Position numbers and translations under genes: made by a program
In this document: piece by piece, positions 1 to 8,452 of the stretch
How positions within the stretch are numbered: position 1 is the first letter of the stretch
How the letters are laid out: each line of letters opens with the position of its first letter
Notes under the pieces: generated by a model
Told to the model about the DNA's origin: nothing
Databases searched by the model: none
What the model saw: only the letters and a program-made list of their open reading frames with translations
Assembly: GCA_902141825.1 (NCBI GenBank)
Contig: CABFPG010000001.1
Location: 62,001 to 126,000 of the forward strand
Reading direction: 5' to 3'
Length of the DNA stretch: 64,000 nucleotides
Source: Thalassocella blandensis
Lineage (GTDB): Bacteria > Pseudomonadota > Gammaproteobacteria > Pseudomonadales > Cellvibrionaceae

Positions 1-2
1 GC

Positions 3-2390
3 GCAACTCAAACAGAAATGGCCATCCCATTTGGTCGAACGGCTGCTTTCCAGGCAGACTCTTACATTGACGGTCGTGAATTTGACCAGGACGGTACTTA
101 CTATGCCCCAATGGGTGCGAGTATTCGTTCAGCAGATTCCGAACGTGACAGAAGCGGTATCACCGCTGCAGTCCAATGGCAAAACCTGGATGAAACTATC
201 GTCGCAACCGCTGAATTCATTCGTTCCGATTCAGAAGAAACCTGGAGCGAATACACCGCAGGCCCTGGTTTCCAAGGTTTCAATGCACCTCTGCAAACAG
301 TAACTCTGGCCGACATGAATCCCGACACACCTGAAGTGGAAACTGACGCGGTGTTCGACTCTAACGGTCGCTTCGTCAGCGGCAGCCTGAGTTTCGAAGA
401 ACCGCTACTGGCCACTTCCCGTAGTCACCATGTTGAAAACACGATAGAAGATTTCAGTTTTAATCTGAAATTGTCGCCAACGGATAGATTGAGAATTGAA
501 TTAGACGCGCAAACACTGGATGCAACATCCAAAGTGCGTAACAACTCTATTTCCAATGGTTTCAACGGCCGTGACATGCATTTGGACCTGTCTGGCAGCA
601 CACCTTCTATCACCTACCTGCAGGATACTGCAGCACTGGATTCTGAAAACCCACAGCTGTACTATCAAGCGTCCATTCTGGACACTCACGTAGATGCAGA
701 TGGCGAATTACAATCTTATGCAGCCGACGTTGAGTTCGATGTGGAATCTGGCTGGGTGCGTTCTGTTTCAGGTGGTATTTATTTCTCCGAAAGAGAACAA
801 CGCATCGAAGATGACGACTATGCAAACTGGGGTTCCGTATCGGCAGCATGGGCAGGCGACGGCTTGCAGTCTGCTCTAGTCGACCACCCAGAACTGTATG
901 AAGAGTTCACCTTTGGCGGCGACTTCTTTGACGGCTCAGGTCTTGCGGGAGCTAACCGTACCTTCCTGTTCCCACGCATGGAAAACACCTTTGATATTCC
1001 CGCTTATGATGCCTGGCTAGAAGAGAACGGTATCAGCAATACAGGACGAGTTAACCGTTCCGAACGTGATATAACAGGCGACGGCGTAGCCGACACTAAC
1101 GAATTGGGATATCTGCCTTTCGAATCCAGTGTCACCAAGGAAGCTCGTACAGAAGCTTACTTCCGTATCGATTTGGAATCGGACACGGCTATCCCTGTAA
1201 CCGCCAATCTGGGTGTACGTTACGTCAAATATGATGTGGAATCTGAAGGATCAAATCGCTTCGTACAAATCATTCAGCCTTCTGATACTCAGTTCTATGA
1301 TTACTATGCAGAAGGTTACCCTGAGTTGGATGCGTTCTTCGATGGCACCGGAACGATTGCTGAAAGCTACGATGCCGAGCCATTCGACACCTTCCTGCCA
1401 AGTGCAAACATCAATATCGGTTTGACAGACGAGCTGAATATTCGTGTAGCTGCGTCTAAAGCGCTATTTTTCCCAGAACTTCGCAGCCTGCGTAACAACG
1501 GAACTTACCGTGGATCGTTTACGCAAGTTTGGCAATATGACGACTTACCGCAAAATACCTGGGATTGTGATTGGAGCGAAAGCCCAGCGCGCTGTAATGC
1601 GCCTGTTGGGATTTCCGATGTGGGTTATGCAGGCTTCCGAAACAACCCGGACCTTGAACCTGAAAAAGCCTTACAGTTTGACATTACCACTGAATGGTAT
1701 TTCGCAGAAGTTGGCTCGTTAACTCTGGCTCTCTTCCACAAGAAAATCACAGATATCATCCGCGAATCCAACTTTGTTGAAACCGTGGTAAACCCCAACA
1801 CCAGCGATTCACTGGAAATGATTGTACGTAAGCCTGTAAATGAAGGCGAAGGAACTATTCAAGGTTTCGAAATCGCTTATCAGCAGTTTTACGATATGTT
1901 GCCTGGCGCATTCTCCGGCCTGGGTCTGCAAGTCAACTACACCTATATTGATCAGGAAGACCTGAACGATAATCGTGGTGATATTGGCTCGCCAAATGGC
2001 CTGTCTCCTTACGGCGACAACCGAAATACTTTCCGTAACTTTACTAACCTGGGCCTGCCTGGTTTGTCGGAAGACACCTTCAACATGGCTTTGATGTATG
2101 AATACGGTGATATTTCAGCGCGTATGGCGTACAACTGGCGTTCGGACTACCTATTGGCTCGACGCGATGCTGACTCCTACTCCGCTATTTGGGCAGAAGA
2201 CTACGGGACTATCGATGCTTCGTTCTGGTACACCTTTACCGACTATCTGAAAGTGGGTATTGAGGGTGTTAACCTGACAGCAGACCCTGTTAAAACTAAA
2301 ACTCAGTTTAATCAGGAAGGCGATCTTACACCTAAGTCTCAGTTCATTACGGATAGACGTTACGCTATTTCCCTTCGCGCTAAGTTCTAA
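3..2390 (+). CDS. TonB-dependent receptor, C-terminal part (5' end cut by window)
   Basis: This is the barrel part of an outer-membrane TonB-dependent receptor, which imports large or scarce substrates using energy from TonB-ExbBD. The frame is open to the left edge (Ala-Thr-Gln-Thr-Glu before the first Met at 18), so the plug domain and signal peptide lie outside the window. About 790 residues are visible. The sequence has the aromatic, Asp/Asn-rich strands of a barrel, a block NPDLEPEKA typical of the Xanthomonas/Caulobacter-type receptor family, and ends in a Phe (SLRAKF) as outer-membrane barrels do. That family is often linked to plant or algal carbohydrate uptake, but the substrate cannot be read from the sequence. 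A strong terminator follows, and a halogenase-like gene lies downstream on the same strand. Confidence 0.93.
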   Translation, partial: ATQTEMAIPFGRTAAFQADSYIDGREFDQDGTYYAPMGASIRSADSERDRSGITAAVQWQNLDETIVATAEFIRSDSEETWSEYTAGPGFQGFNAPLQTVTLADMNPDTPEVETDAVFDSNGRFVSGSLSFEEPLLATSRSHHVENTIEDFSFNLKLSPTDRLRIELDAQTLDATSKVRNNSISNGFNGRDMHLDLSGSTPSITYLQDTAALDSENPQLYYQASILDTHVDADGELQSYAADVEFDVESGWVRSVSGGIYFSEREQRIEDDDYANWGSVSAAWAGDGLQSALVDHPELYEEFTFGGDFFDGSGLAGANRTFLFPRMENTFDIPAYDAWLEENGISNTGRVNRSERDITGDGVADTNELGYLPFESSVTKEARTEAYFRIDLESDTAIPVTANLGVRYVKYDVESEGSNRFVQIIQPSDTQFYDYYAEGYPELDAFFDGTGTIAESYDAEPFDTFLPSANINIGLTDELNIRVAASKALFFPELRSLRNNGTYRGSFTQVWQYDDLPQNTWDCDWSESPARCNAPVGISDVGYAGFRNNPDLEPEKALQFDITTEWYFAEVGSLTLALFHKKITDIIRESNFVETVVNPNTSDSLEMIVRKPVNEGEGTIQGFEIAYQQFYDMLPGAFSGLGLQVNYTYIDQEDLNDNRGDIGSPNGLSPYGDNRNTFRNFTNLGLPGLSEDTFNMALMYEYGDISARMAYNWRSDYLLARRDADSYSAIWAEDYGTIDASFWYTFTDYLKVGIEGVNLTADPVKTKTQFNQEGDLTPKSQFITDRRYAISLRAKF

Positions 2391-2424
2391 GGCGTAATGG
2401 AGACATACTAAAAAGGTACACAAC

Positions 2425-2461
2425 AAAGGTGTACAGCTTAATTGCTGTACACCTTTTTTTT
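2425..2461 (+). terminator. Rho-independent terminator after TonB receptor
   Basis: A perfect 13-bp stem (2425-2437 with 2444-2456) and a 6-base loop are followed by a run of eight T ending at 2461. It lies 34 bases after the receptor stop codon. It separates the receptor transcript from the halogenase-like gene, and it also excludes the far-upstream start codon at 2442 for that gene. Confidence 0.93.
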
Positions 2462-2537
2462 GGTATTATCACCAGGGACGAAAAACTTTGCAGCTTATGT
2501 GGTACCAGCTCACTCACCAGAAAATAAAAATCCAGCT

Positions 2538-4061
2538 ATGAATAATGAAAAACACTCCCCGATAAGAAATATCATCATCGTTGGTGGGGGAACAGCAGGA
2601 TGGATGTCAGCAGCGGCATTCGCGAATGTTTTTGACCCCAGCCAATACTCCATCAAACTCATTGAATCCTCCGCTATAAGTTCTGTTGGCGTTGGCGAAG
2701 CCACGATCCCACCGATTCGACAATTTAATCGAATGCTTGGCATTGATGAGGATGAATTTATCAGAAACACCAATGGTACATTCAAGCTCGGGATAGAATT
2801 TGTAAACTGGGGAAAAATCGGGGATGCTTACATGCACCCCTTCGGCGCTTATGGCACTAAATTTGGCTCATTAACGTTTTACAATTACTGGTTAAAATAT
2901 TATCTGCAGGGAAAAAGCCAGAGTATTAGTGATTATTCGCTCTCAGTTCAGGCTGCCAAAAGCAAAAAATTCATGCGCCCGGCAAAACTCCCTAACTCTC
3001 CACTCGCGGAAATCACCTATGCATTCCATTTTGATGCCGGACTCTATGCGCAATTCCTACGAAACTTCGCTGAAAGTCGTGGCGTTCAACGTATTGATGA
3101 CATAGTAGATCAGGTTAATATCGACCCCATTAATGGCCAGATTCGTTCTTTGGACATGAAATCCGGGGAGCATCACAAAGGTGATTTATTTATCGATTGT
3201 ACGGGCTTCAAAGCACTGTTAATTCAAGGCGCACTAAAAACCGGGTTTGAAGACTGGAGCAACTATTTGTTGTGCGATAGCGCCGTGACCGTTGCTACGA
3301 AAAATACTGAAACGCCCGCGCCTTACACCAGGGCAACAGCACATCCAGTGGGCTGGCAATGGCGAATTCCCTTACAAAGCCGGGTGGGTAACGGCTATGT
3401 ATACTCGCAAAGCTTCATCTCAGATGACGATGCGAAGCAGGTATTGCTAGATAATATTCAAGGCGAAACCATTAATGACCCTCGTGTTATTCGCTTCAAA
3501 ACAGGCATAAGAAAGAAAGTCTGGCACAAAAACTGTATCTCAATCGGCCTATCCAGCGGCTTCTTAGAGCCATTGGAATCAACCAGTATCCACCTCATTC
3601 AAACAGCCCTGGCGAAACTACTCGCATTTTTCCCCACCCAGTCTTTCGACGAGGAGCTAATTGACCAATACAACGCACTGATGCGTGAAGAGTTTGAAAA
3701 TGTCCGAGACTTTGTCATTCTCCATTACAAGTTAACTGAACGTGAAGACTCTGATTTTTGGCGATACTGTAAAAATATGGATATCCCGGTCAAGCTGCAA
3801 CACAAAATGGCCATGTTTAAATCAACTGGACGTTTACATCGGGAAAATAATGAATTATTTGACGTGATCAGCCAGTTTGCGGTGATGTTCGGCCAGGGAC
3901 TTATTCCCGAGAGCTACCACCCGCTCGCCGATGACGTCAACGACTTGGAATTCGACAAAGGCATGAACGCCATTAAAGAAGTCATAACGCGGTCAGCGGA
4001 GGCCATGCCAACTCAAGAAGAATTTATAAAGAAGCACTGCGAATTCAAGCCATCTCCATGA
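2538..4061 (+). CDS. Tryptophan halogenase family flavoprotein
   Basis: A 507-residue member of the flavin-dependent tryptophan halogenase family. The N-terminus carries the FAD-binding GGGTAGW box (residues about 16-22). The lysine that forms the chloramine in PrnA/RebH is matched by Lys83 in the block TFKLGIEF. The family motif WxWxIP is present as WQWRIP, and the flavin-proximal block near residue 370 reads GFLEPLEST with the expected Glu. I chose the ATG at 2538 because the longer frame starts inside the receptor terminator and the GGGTAGW fold begins right after this Met. Homologues next to TonB receptors are common in Cellvibrionales and Caulobacter and often have no known substrate, so chlorination of free tryptophan should not be assumed. 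Confidence 0.9.
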   Translation: MNNEKHSPIRNIIIVGGGTAGWMSAAAFANVFDPSQYSIKLIESSAISSVGVGEATIPPIRQFNRMLGIDEDEFIRNTNGTFKLGIEFVNWGKIGDAYMHPFGAYGTKFGSLTFYNYWLKYYLQGKSQSISDYSLSVQAAKSKKFMRPAKLPNSPLAEITYAFHFDAGLYAQFLRNFAESRGVQRIDDIVDQVNIDPINGQIRSLDMKSGEHHKGDLFIDCTGFKALLIQGALKTGFEDWSNYLLCDSAVTVATKNTETPAPYTRATAHPVGWQWRIPLQSRVGNGYVYSQSFISDDDAKQVLLDNIQGETINDPRVIRFKTGIRKKVWHKNCISIGLSSGFLEPLESTSIHLIQTALAKLLAFFPTQSFDEELIDQYNALMREEFENVRDFVILHYKLTEREDSDFWRYCKNMDIPVKLQHKMAMFKSTGRLHRENNELFDVISQFAVMFGQGLIPESYHPLADDVNDLEFDKGMNAIKEVITRSAEAMPTQEEFIKKHCEFKPSP

Positions 4062-4215
4062 CGGCGACTAGTTTTGAATTTATCTGCAGGCATGCAGTGA
4101 AGGAAAACAAGGGTGGAGGCCTGAACAGGCAACTGTCCAAACTGCGCTATCCGTTACTGAATCCTCTGCCCTTTCATCTTCCAATTACACAGAGCGGCCT
4201 GTGGGCCGCTTCCCA

Positions 4216-4467
4216 TTACAGGAAACAAGCCGCCAACACGCTCCAAAACAATATATTAGCAATTTGGAATAATCCAACAGATGGCAAAGAAGCACGCAGA
4301 ACCATGCTGGTTTCATAACTGCTAAGCACATAACCTGAAGTGAAATTAATAGCCCCCACCAACATCACAGATAAAAACAAAAACCCCGTTATTTTACCAA
4401 AGAAACCAGAGTAATTGCTTTTACGTCTGACCTCCGTCCCCATGTCTACTGCAGTTAATACACTCAT
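4216..4467 (-). CDS. Small two-TM membrane protein (83 aa), unknown
   Basis: I do not recognise the family. The protein is 83 residues with two predicted hydrophobic helices (about 25-47 and 60-82) and a short polar N-terminus. An AGGGG ribosome-binding site lies about 8 bases before the ATG. It follows another small two-TM gene (4525-4773) on the same strand, and both end with a similar block (F-x-IAN-(I/V)-x-F), so the two may be distant paralogues. A GC-rich hairpin (AGCGGCC/GGCCGCT, 4192-4210) follows the stop codon but lacks a T-run. The N-terminal 17 residues are hydrophilic, so there is no classical signal peptide. Confidence 0.55.
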   Translation of the reverse strand: MSVLTAVDMGTEVRRKSNYSGFFGKITGFLFLSVMLVGAINFTSGYVLSSYETSMVLRASLPSVGLFQIANILFWSVLAACFL

Positions 4468-4524
4468 TTCTTTGACCCCTATTAAATATTGATAGAATTT
4501 ATTTGTTGCTTACAACTTTTCCAG

Positions 4525-4773
4525 TTAAAAGAAAATAACGTTGGCGATATGAAAACCAAAGCTGCCAAAAAATATCAGTCCAAACAAAAACACCGCCGCC
4601 TTAAAAATAAAATCAGTAGGTATTATTTTCCGAAACGAGTATTTCGGAAGATAAAAAACCGTTAAATATTGCGATGAAAACACCATCGCGCTCGCGAGTA
4701 GACCGACTAAAAAAGTCGTTATCACGCCGTTTATATCCAGCACAAGTCCTGGTTTAGTAGCATTATTTCTCAT
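4525..4773 (-). CDS. Small two-TM membrane protein (82 aa), unknown
   Basis: No family is recognised. The 82-residue protein has hydrophobic helices at about residues 15-40 and 56-80 with a short basic linker (KYSFRK) between. A GAGGG-type ribosome-binding site precedes the ATG. It sits 57 bases upstream of the similar 83-residue gene at 4216-4467, and the pair probably forms one transcript. The C-terminal block FGFHIANVIFF resembles LFQIANILFWS of its neighbour. A membrane location is inferred; no function is. Confidence 0.55.
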   Translation of the reverse strand: MRNNATKPGLVLDINGVITTFLVGLLASAMVFSSQYLTVFYLPKYSFRKIIPTDFIFKAAVFLFGLIFFGSFGFHIANVIFF

Positions 4774-5079
4774 GTCAACACCACCCTCTTACATGTATCT
4801 GTCAGCATTCATTTGACTCTTACTATATAAATGACAATCTCATCCACTAAGTTCTAAGCACTTATGCAAAACGAGACTGGACCGCCAAAATGACCTTTCC
4901 GGAGGAACTCTTTTTTTGGATACTATTGGATAGAAAAACCAATTGGCGATTAAGCTGTCTGCGTGCTCAATTGCCTCGGAGAAACGGGATTATGACTGGA
5001 GGACTCAGAAGTAAAAAAAGCTGTGCGATCAGCACAGCTCTAACAAGGTGATGCAAAAACGAGTTGAAACAGATTACGA
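4774..5079. other. Intergenic region, divergent/convergent boundary
   Basis: No gene is seen here. The right part holds the terminator of the Sel1/TonB-C gene (5012-5040). The left part must contain the promoter of the two small membrane genes, but no clear -35/-10 pair stands out. Confidence 0.6.
5012..5040 (-). terminator. Rho-independent terminator of Sel1/TonB-C gene
   Basis: On the minus strand a GAGCTGTGC / GCACAGCT stem with a 5-base loop is followed by a T-run of seven. It lies 40 bases after the stop codon of the gene at 5080-6432. Confidence 0.88.
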
Positions 5080-6432
5080 TTAATCGCTCACAATAATGTT
5101 CTGGTTCTGCAGATTATCCAGAGAGACCACTAAATTTTGTGTAGGCAGACCATATTTTTCGGCCTCTTTGATGGCTTTTTTCTGCCATTTAACCGCATTT
5201 TTCAGATCATCTTGAGACTCCTCTACCATAGAGCGCGTCTCATAATAGGTAATCAAATCCCGATACTGATGTTTGTTCACCTGGGAAACATACCGGGAAG
5301 GTGAATGGGTTTTACGTAAGGCGTCACTGGGGTGTACCGCAAGTACCTGAGCGTATTTTAACTTGGCAGCATCATTGTCAGTATTCGCTGCAAAATGTAA
5401 AAGAATAAGACCTTCCGAGATGTTTTTAGGTAAGCGTGTCCCTAACAGGTACTCCATACCCAAGAGCAACTGTGCGTCAGCCAAACCTTCACTCGCGGCT
5501 TTCGTCAACCAATAAACGCTCTTCTCGTAATCAAATAAACACTGTGTGCCGTAAAGTAAATCTCTACCCAACTCAAACTTGGCACGAGTGCTACCGTATT
5601 GAGCCGCCTTGATCAACCACTGCGAGCTTTCTTCTTTCGCACCGGAGAGAGACAGGTGTTCCGCCAGCTGATACAAATGTACTGAAGAGCCGGTATTCGC
5701 CTGCGCCAATAATTCCTCGTAGCGTAAATCTTCCATTTTTCGTAACTCTGCAGTGCTGTTAGAAAAGCGAATGCGTGTTTTTCGATAGAACTCGTGCATT
5801 AATCTGCCTTCGTAACTCGCCGGCTGGTAAACATACTGTTTCACCAGATCCAAAGCTGCACCTTCCAGCTTTCGCTGTGAAGCGTATAAAACTTTCTGGT
5901 CGCGTGTCGTGCCATCAGTAGAAATGGTATAAGCCACATCGACATAACCGACTGGTTCATTAGTTTTATCGCGCGCTGCCTGAGATCGCAGCAATTGCGC
6001 AGGAATATAAGATTTCCCCCCAGTATTGCTGTTAAACGTTATTGGGAAATATTTTTCCTGGATCGCTTCGGCATTGTTGGTTTGCTTCAGCTGCTTATAT
6101 TTTATGTTCGCTTGCTTCAACTGGCTGGGATTTAGCAGAAACTTCACACTGTCTGCCATTGAGTTATCCTCATAACCGGAATCTATCGCAAAAAGTAACC
6201 AGGCATACCCTTCAACAAGATCTTCATCCGACGGAATATCCTGCACTTGAATCAAACCAATTTTATACATGGCTTCTGCATTGCCTAACTCAGCCATTTC
6301 CTTAAATGCATCATAGGCCCGTTGATATTGGTTTTCCTGATATAGCCTTGTAGCTGTTTCAAATGCTACAGCACGCGATACGCTCGGCAATGCCATTAAA
6401 AAAGCTAATATTAATAGAGAGCGAATTTGCAT
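5080..6432 (-). CDS. Secreted Sel1-repeat protein with TonB C-terminal-like domain
   Basis: A 450-residue exported protein. Residues 1-21 form a signal peptide (hydrophobic core, then VSRA cleavage region). Residues about 25-110 contain the first Sel1/TPR-like helical repeats. Residues about 145-228 match the TonB C-terminal fold (pattern GYVDVAYTISTDGTTRDQKVL ... AALDLVKQYVYQPA), a domain that also occurs in periplasmic energy-transduction and envelope proteins. Residues about 235-370 hold further Sel1 repeats (AAQYGSTRAKFELG, AASEGLADAQLLLG). Sel1 repeats are protein-binding helical hairpins. The role is probably a periplasmic scaffold, but the partner is unknown. It is a single-gene unit with its own terminator. 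Confidence 0.82.
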   Translation of the reverse strand: MQIRSLLILAFLMALPSVSRAVAFETATRLYQENQYQRAYDAFKEMAELGNAEAMYKIGLIQVQDIPSDEDLVEGYAWLLFAIDSGYEDNSMADSVKFLLNPSQLKQANIKYKQLKQTNNAEAIQEKYFPITFNSNTGGKSYIPAQLLRSQAARDKTNEPVGYVDVAYTISTDGTTRDQKVLYASQRKLEGAALDLVKQYVYQPASYEGRLMHEFYRKTRIRFSNSTAELRKMEDLRYEELLAQANTGSSVHLYQLAEHLSLSGAKEESSQWLIKAAQYGSTRAKFELGRDLLYGTQCLFDYEKSVYWLTKAASEGLADAQLLLGMEYLLGTRLPKNISEGLILLHFAANTDNDAAKLKYAQVLAVHPSDALRKTHSPSRYVSQVNKHQYRDLITYYETRSMVEESQDDLKNAVKWQKKAIKEAEKYGLPTQNLVVSLDNLQNQNIIVSD

Positions 6433-6453
6433 AACCTCACCTGAACATTTTAG

Positions 6454-6498
6454 TTGGTACTATTGATGTTGGTACTATTGATGTTAGTACTGAATAAT
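6454..6498. repeat. 15-bp tandem repeat, two perfect units plus one degenerate
   Basis: The unit TTGGTACTATTGATG occurs perfectly at 6454-6468 and 6469-6483, and a decayed third copy (TTAGTACTGAATAAT) follows. It lies 21 bases upstream of the Sel1/TonB-C start codon, inside its presumed promoter or leader. Confidence 0.9.
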
Positions 6499-6811
6499 TT
6501 AAGCCGTGTTTGACTTTAATAAGTCACTACCTTAAAAAAAATTCCACCTTGAGATAAAAAAGATCCAGCAAAACCTACAGGTATTTGGCATTTTTCTTTT
6601 TCACTGCAACGACACTTTACTAGTGGAGGATAAAGTGAATTAGTTCATGTTTTTACCGGGAATATTTTCTAACAGGCAACTATTTCAGTCATCTAATCAC
6701 CTGTGGACACCTTTAAAAACTTTGTCACCGCCCGAGTGACGGTCAGCCACTGTTTGCCATCCAATTTTTTTCACCGCCCTGAGTTCTTTCTGCTTTTTTT
6801 TCGCACCCACT

Positions 6812-6839
6812 GGAACTTTTAACGAACCACTGCCACTCC
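6812..6839 (+). promoter_or_regulatory. hrp-box-like promoter P1 (GGAACT-N15-CCAC)
   Basis: GGAACT at 6812-6817 is followed by exactly 15 bases and CCACTCC at 6833-6839. This resembles the HrpL sigma-factor consensus GGAACC-N15/16-CCACNNA. It ends about 40 bases before the start codon of the chaperone gene at 6880. The same element occurs upstream of the other four units of this island. Confidence 0.6.
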
Positions 6840-6879
6840 TTACCCATTACCGTAATAAACTCAACCACAGGATATCCCC

Positions 6880-7353
6880 ATGTCTAAAAAGCAATTTATT
6901 CAAAGCCTTGAGCGTTACGGTAGCATCACGGGCATTGGAGAAGTTCACTACGATGAAGAACTGGGCACATGCTTTGAATTTGAAGCAGACCTGGAACTGA
7001 CACTACTCTGGAATGATCAGCTCGCATGTGTTTTTGCCTCTGTGTTTTGTGGCGTTGTCAGCGCGGAACACAAGAGCAAACTGTATCCCATGCTACTGAA
7101 AGCCAACTATTTTTGGTCTGGCACCGGGGGCGCTACGCTGTCTTACGAGAAAGATTCGAGCGGTATATTTCTCATTGACAAGTGGAATGTGCAGCAGGTC
7201 GCGCATCCAGAAACACTCACACGCAAAATCAATCATATTGTGAATGCCGGACATCAATGGAAGGAACATGTCGCCGCCGGAGGAATGCAGCGCAACTCAA
7301 CGGTGCAACAGCCACCGTCCTACCGTCATATTCCCGGCCTGGAGTCTTTATAA
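6880..7353 (+). CDS. CesT-family type III secretion chaperone (157 aa)
   Basis: This 157-residue acidic protein fits the CesT/Tir chaperone family, small dimeric cytoplasmic proteins that hold T3SS substrates ready for export. The order of elements is typical: an N-terminal helix (FIQSLERYGSITGI), a strand block rich in Glu, a middle block ending MLLKANYFWSGTGGATLSYE, then a strand-turn (GIFLIDKW) and a long C-terminal helix. The C-terminal 30 residues are a polar tail. AGGA lies 8 bases before the ATG. The stop overlaps the start of the next gene (TAATG), so the chaperone and its likely cargo are translationally coupled, as is common for such pairs. Similarity is judged by eye. Confidence 0.72.
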   Translation: MSKKQFIQSLERYGSITGIGEVHYDEELGTCFEFEADLELTLLWNDQLACVFASVFCGVVSAEHKSKLYPMLLKANYFWSGTGGATLSYEKDSSGIFLIDKWNVQQVAHPETLTRKINHIVNAGHQWKEHVAAGGMQRNSTVQQPPSYRHIPGLESL

Positions 7354-8021
7354 TGCCTGTTCCCGCCGCCGCTATACCTGCTGCCGCCAAGCTTCTGAGT
7401 ACCGCAGCAACTCGTGCCACAGGGCAAGCCTTAAGTCGAGGCGCCGCCAAAGGTGCCACAAACGCCGCCAGCAAAGCGGGAAGCAATGCTCTTGCGAAAA
7501 GCTCGGCGAAAACCGCCAGCAGTGTTTGTAAGCAAACAGGCGCAACCCGAATGGTTGCTCCGAAAAAGCTACCTTCCAGGCTTGCAACGCCCGCAAATTT
7601 GGGACGTCCCAGCGGTCTCGCGCCAAAGCCCATGTTTAACAAGTTGCCAAGCTCCCAGCAAATGCTGAACTTTTGCAATAAAGCGTTCCAAAAAGCCGAT
7701 CAATTCGGCATTCTGGATATGGCCACCGAGCTGGGTACGAATGCTTTGCTGCAAAAATTAACAAGTAAACCATCTGAAACACAAGCGAACGGAGAGAGCG
7801 GTGCAAACGCGCACAATGATCGCTTTGACATTGTGAATGGTGAGAGCTCTGCTGCCAGCGACAACAGCCACCCGGTACTTTCTGCTGTTTTAAATGGCGT
7901 TGCCAGCTCAGTCCTAGGACAAATCCAACATGCGCTGAGCGAACACCAAAACACCTCTCAGCACTCTGCCAACTTTTCAGAACCCACTATCAATCTGGAC
8001 GAAAATGGCTTAAGACGTTAA
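7353..8021 (+). CDS. Candidate T3SS substrate (222 aa), partner of CesT chaperone
   Basis: No known domain is recognised. The start ATG at 7353 overlaps the chaperone stop, and a GGAGT ribosome-binding site lies just upstream. The N-terminal 60 residues are rich in Ala, Ser, Gly and Lys with no acidic residues, which is typical of T3SS export signals and unlike a Sec signal peptide. A more ordered Leu-containing middle follows (about 95-135), then a Ser/Asn/Gln-rich stretch and a C-terminal amphipathic part (VLNGVASSVLGQIQHAL). The opening MPVPAAA resembles the opening MPLPLVAGA of the 61-residue protein at 10149-10334. It is probably an effector or a translocator component. Confidence 0.6.
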   Translation: MPVPAAAIPAAAKLLSTAATRATGQALSRGAAKGATNAASKAGSNALAKSSAKTASSVCKQTGATRMVAPKKLPSRLATPANLGRPSGLAPKPMFNKLPSSQQMLNFCNKAFQKADQFGILDMATELGTNALLQKLTSKPSETQANGESGANAHNDRFDIVNGESSAASDNSHPVLSAVLNGVASSVLGQIQHALSEHQNTSQHSANFSEPTINLDENGLRR

Positions 8022-8029
8022 GCCATTTT
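8002..8029 (+). terminator. Terminator overlapping stop of the 222-aa gene
   Basis: AAAATGGCTTAA (8002-8013), a GACG tetraloop, and TTAAGCCATTTT (8018-8029) form a perfect 12-bp hairpin that includes the TAA stop. A pyrimidine-rich tract follows. The A/T ends would let it work in both directions. Confidence 0.75.
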
Positions 8030-8070
8030 CTCTCTTACATTCCCCTCTCACCTTGAACATCCATCCCTTT

Positions 8071-8160
8071 ACTTGAATTTATTTGACTGTGCTTGAATGT
8101 ACTTGGGTGTGCTTGAATGTGATCTAGAGTACTTAAGTGTACTTGAGTGCACCTGAAAGC
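8071..8160. repeat. Degenerate 10-bp tandem repeat, nine units
   Basis: Nine successive decamers from 8071 to 8160 share the approximate consensus ACTTGAATGT (for example GCTTGAATGT twice, ACTTGGGTGT, ACTTAAGTGT, ACTTGAGTGC). The period is exactly 10 bp throughout with no indels, close to one DNA helical turn. Confidence 0.88.
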
Positions 8161-8403
8161 ATCTTAGCCAGACGAAAACGCATGACGTAAACTTTGCACC
8201 CGCCTTAACCTGCAACACTTAAAATTGCCAATTGTAATCTTCACCCCCCTTTACAACCCGGGTAACAAACGTCTCCACAGCGTCTTATCATAAAACACTA
8301 AGCACGCATCACGCCCCATTACCTCAACGAGGCGGGAATTGGCATTACAATGTAAAGCTTGAGAACGAAGAATTGACGAGAGATATGAAGAGAAGACTAA
8401 ATA

Positions 8404-8426
8404 TTTTATCGCCCATCCCTGGCGAT
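8404..8426 (-). terminator. Weak hairpin after SseB-like gene
   Basis: On the minus strand ATCGCC pairs with GGCGAT, followed by AAAATATTT instead of a proper T-run. It lies 27 bases after the stop of the gene at 8453-8875 and may end the chaperone operon. Confidence 0.35.
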
Positions 8427-8452
8427 GACGGTATTTTGAGTGATTGACCCGT

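Larger units (their letters stand above)
6433..6879. other. Divergent intergenic region with repeat and hrp-box-like promoter
   Basis: This 447-base gap separates the Sel1/TonB-C gene from the first T3SS chaperone gene. It holds a 15-bp tandem repeat (6454-6498) just upstream of the leftward gene and an hrp-box-like promoter (6812-6839) for the rightward gene. Nothing else is recognised. Confidence 0.7.
8022..8452. other. Convergent intergenic region with 10-bp repeat
   Basis: This 431-base gap lies between two convergent T3SS operons. It holds the terminator of the left operon, a nine-unit 10-bp repeat (8071-8160), and a weak hairpin for the right operon. No open frame here looks coding. 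Confidence 0.7.

Noticed and set aside
4058-4318. 86-codon open frame after the halogenase-like gene
   Set aside because: It overlaps the halogenase stop and the 3' end of the small membrane gene on the other strand, has no good ribosome-binding site, and its composition does not look coding.
7182-7352. Longer N-terminus for the 222-residue candidate cargo protein
   Set aside because: This stretch overlaps the chaperone gene in another frame. The ATG at 7353 has its own ribosome-binding site and the TAATG coupling typical of such pairs.
7229-7678. Leftward 149-codon open frame within the cargo gene
   Set aside because: It is the reverse of an Ala/Gly-rich gene, where long shadow frames are expected. 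No ribosome-binding site is present.
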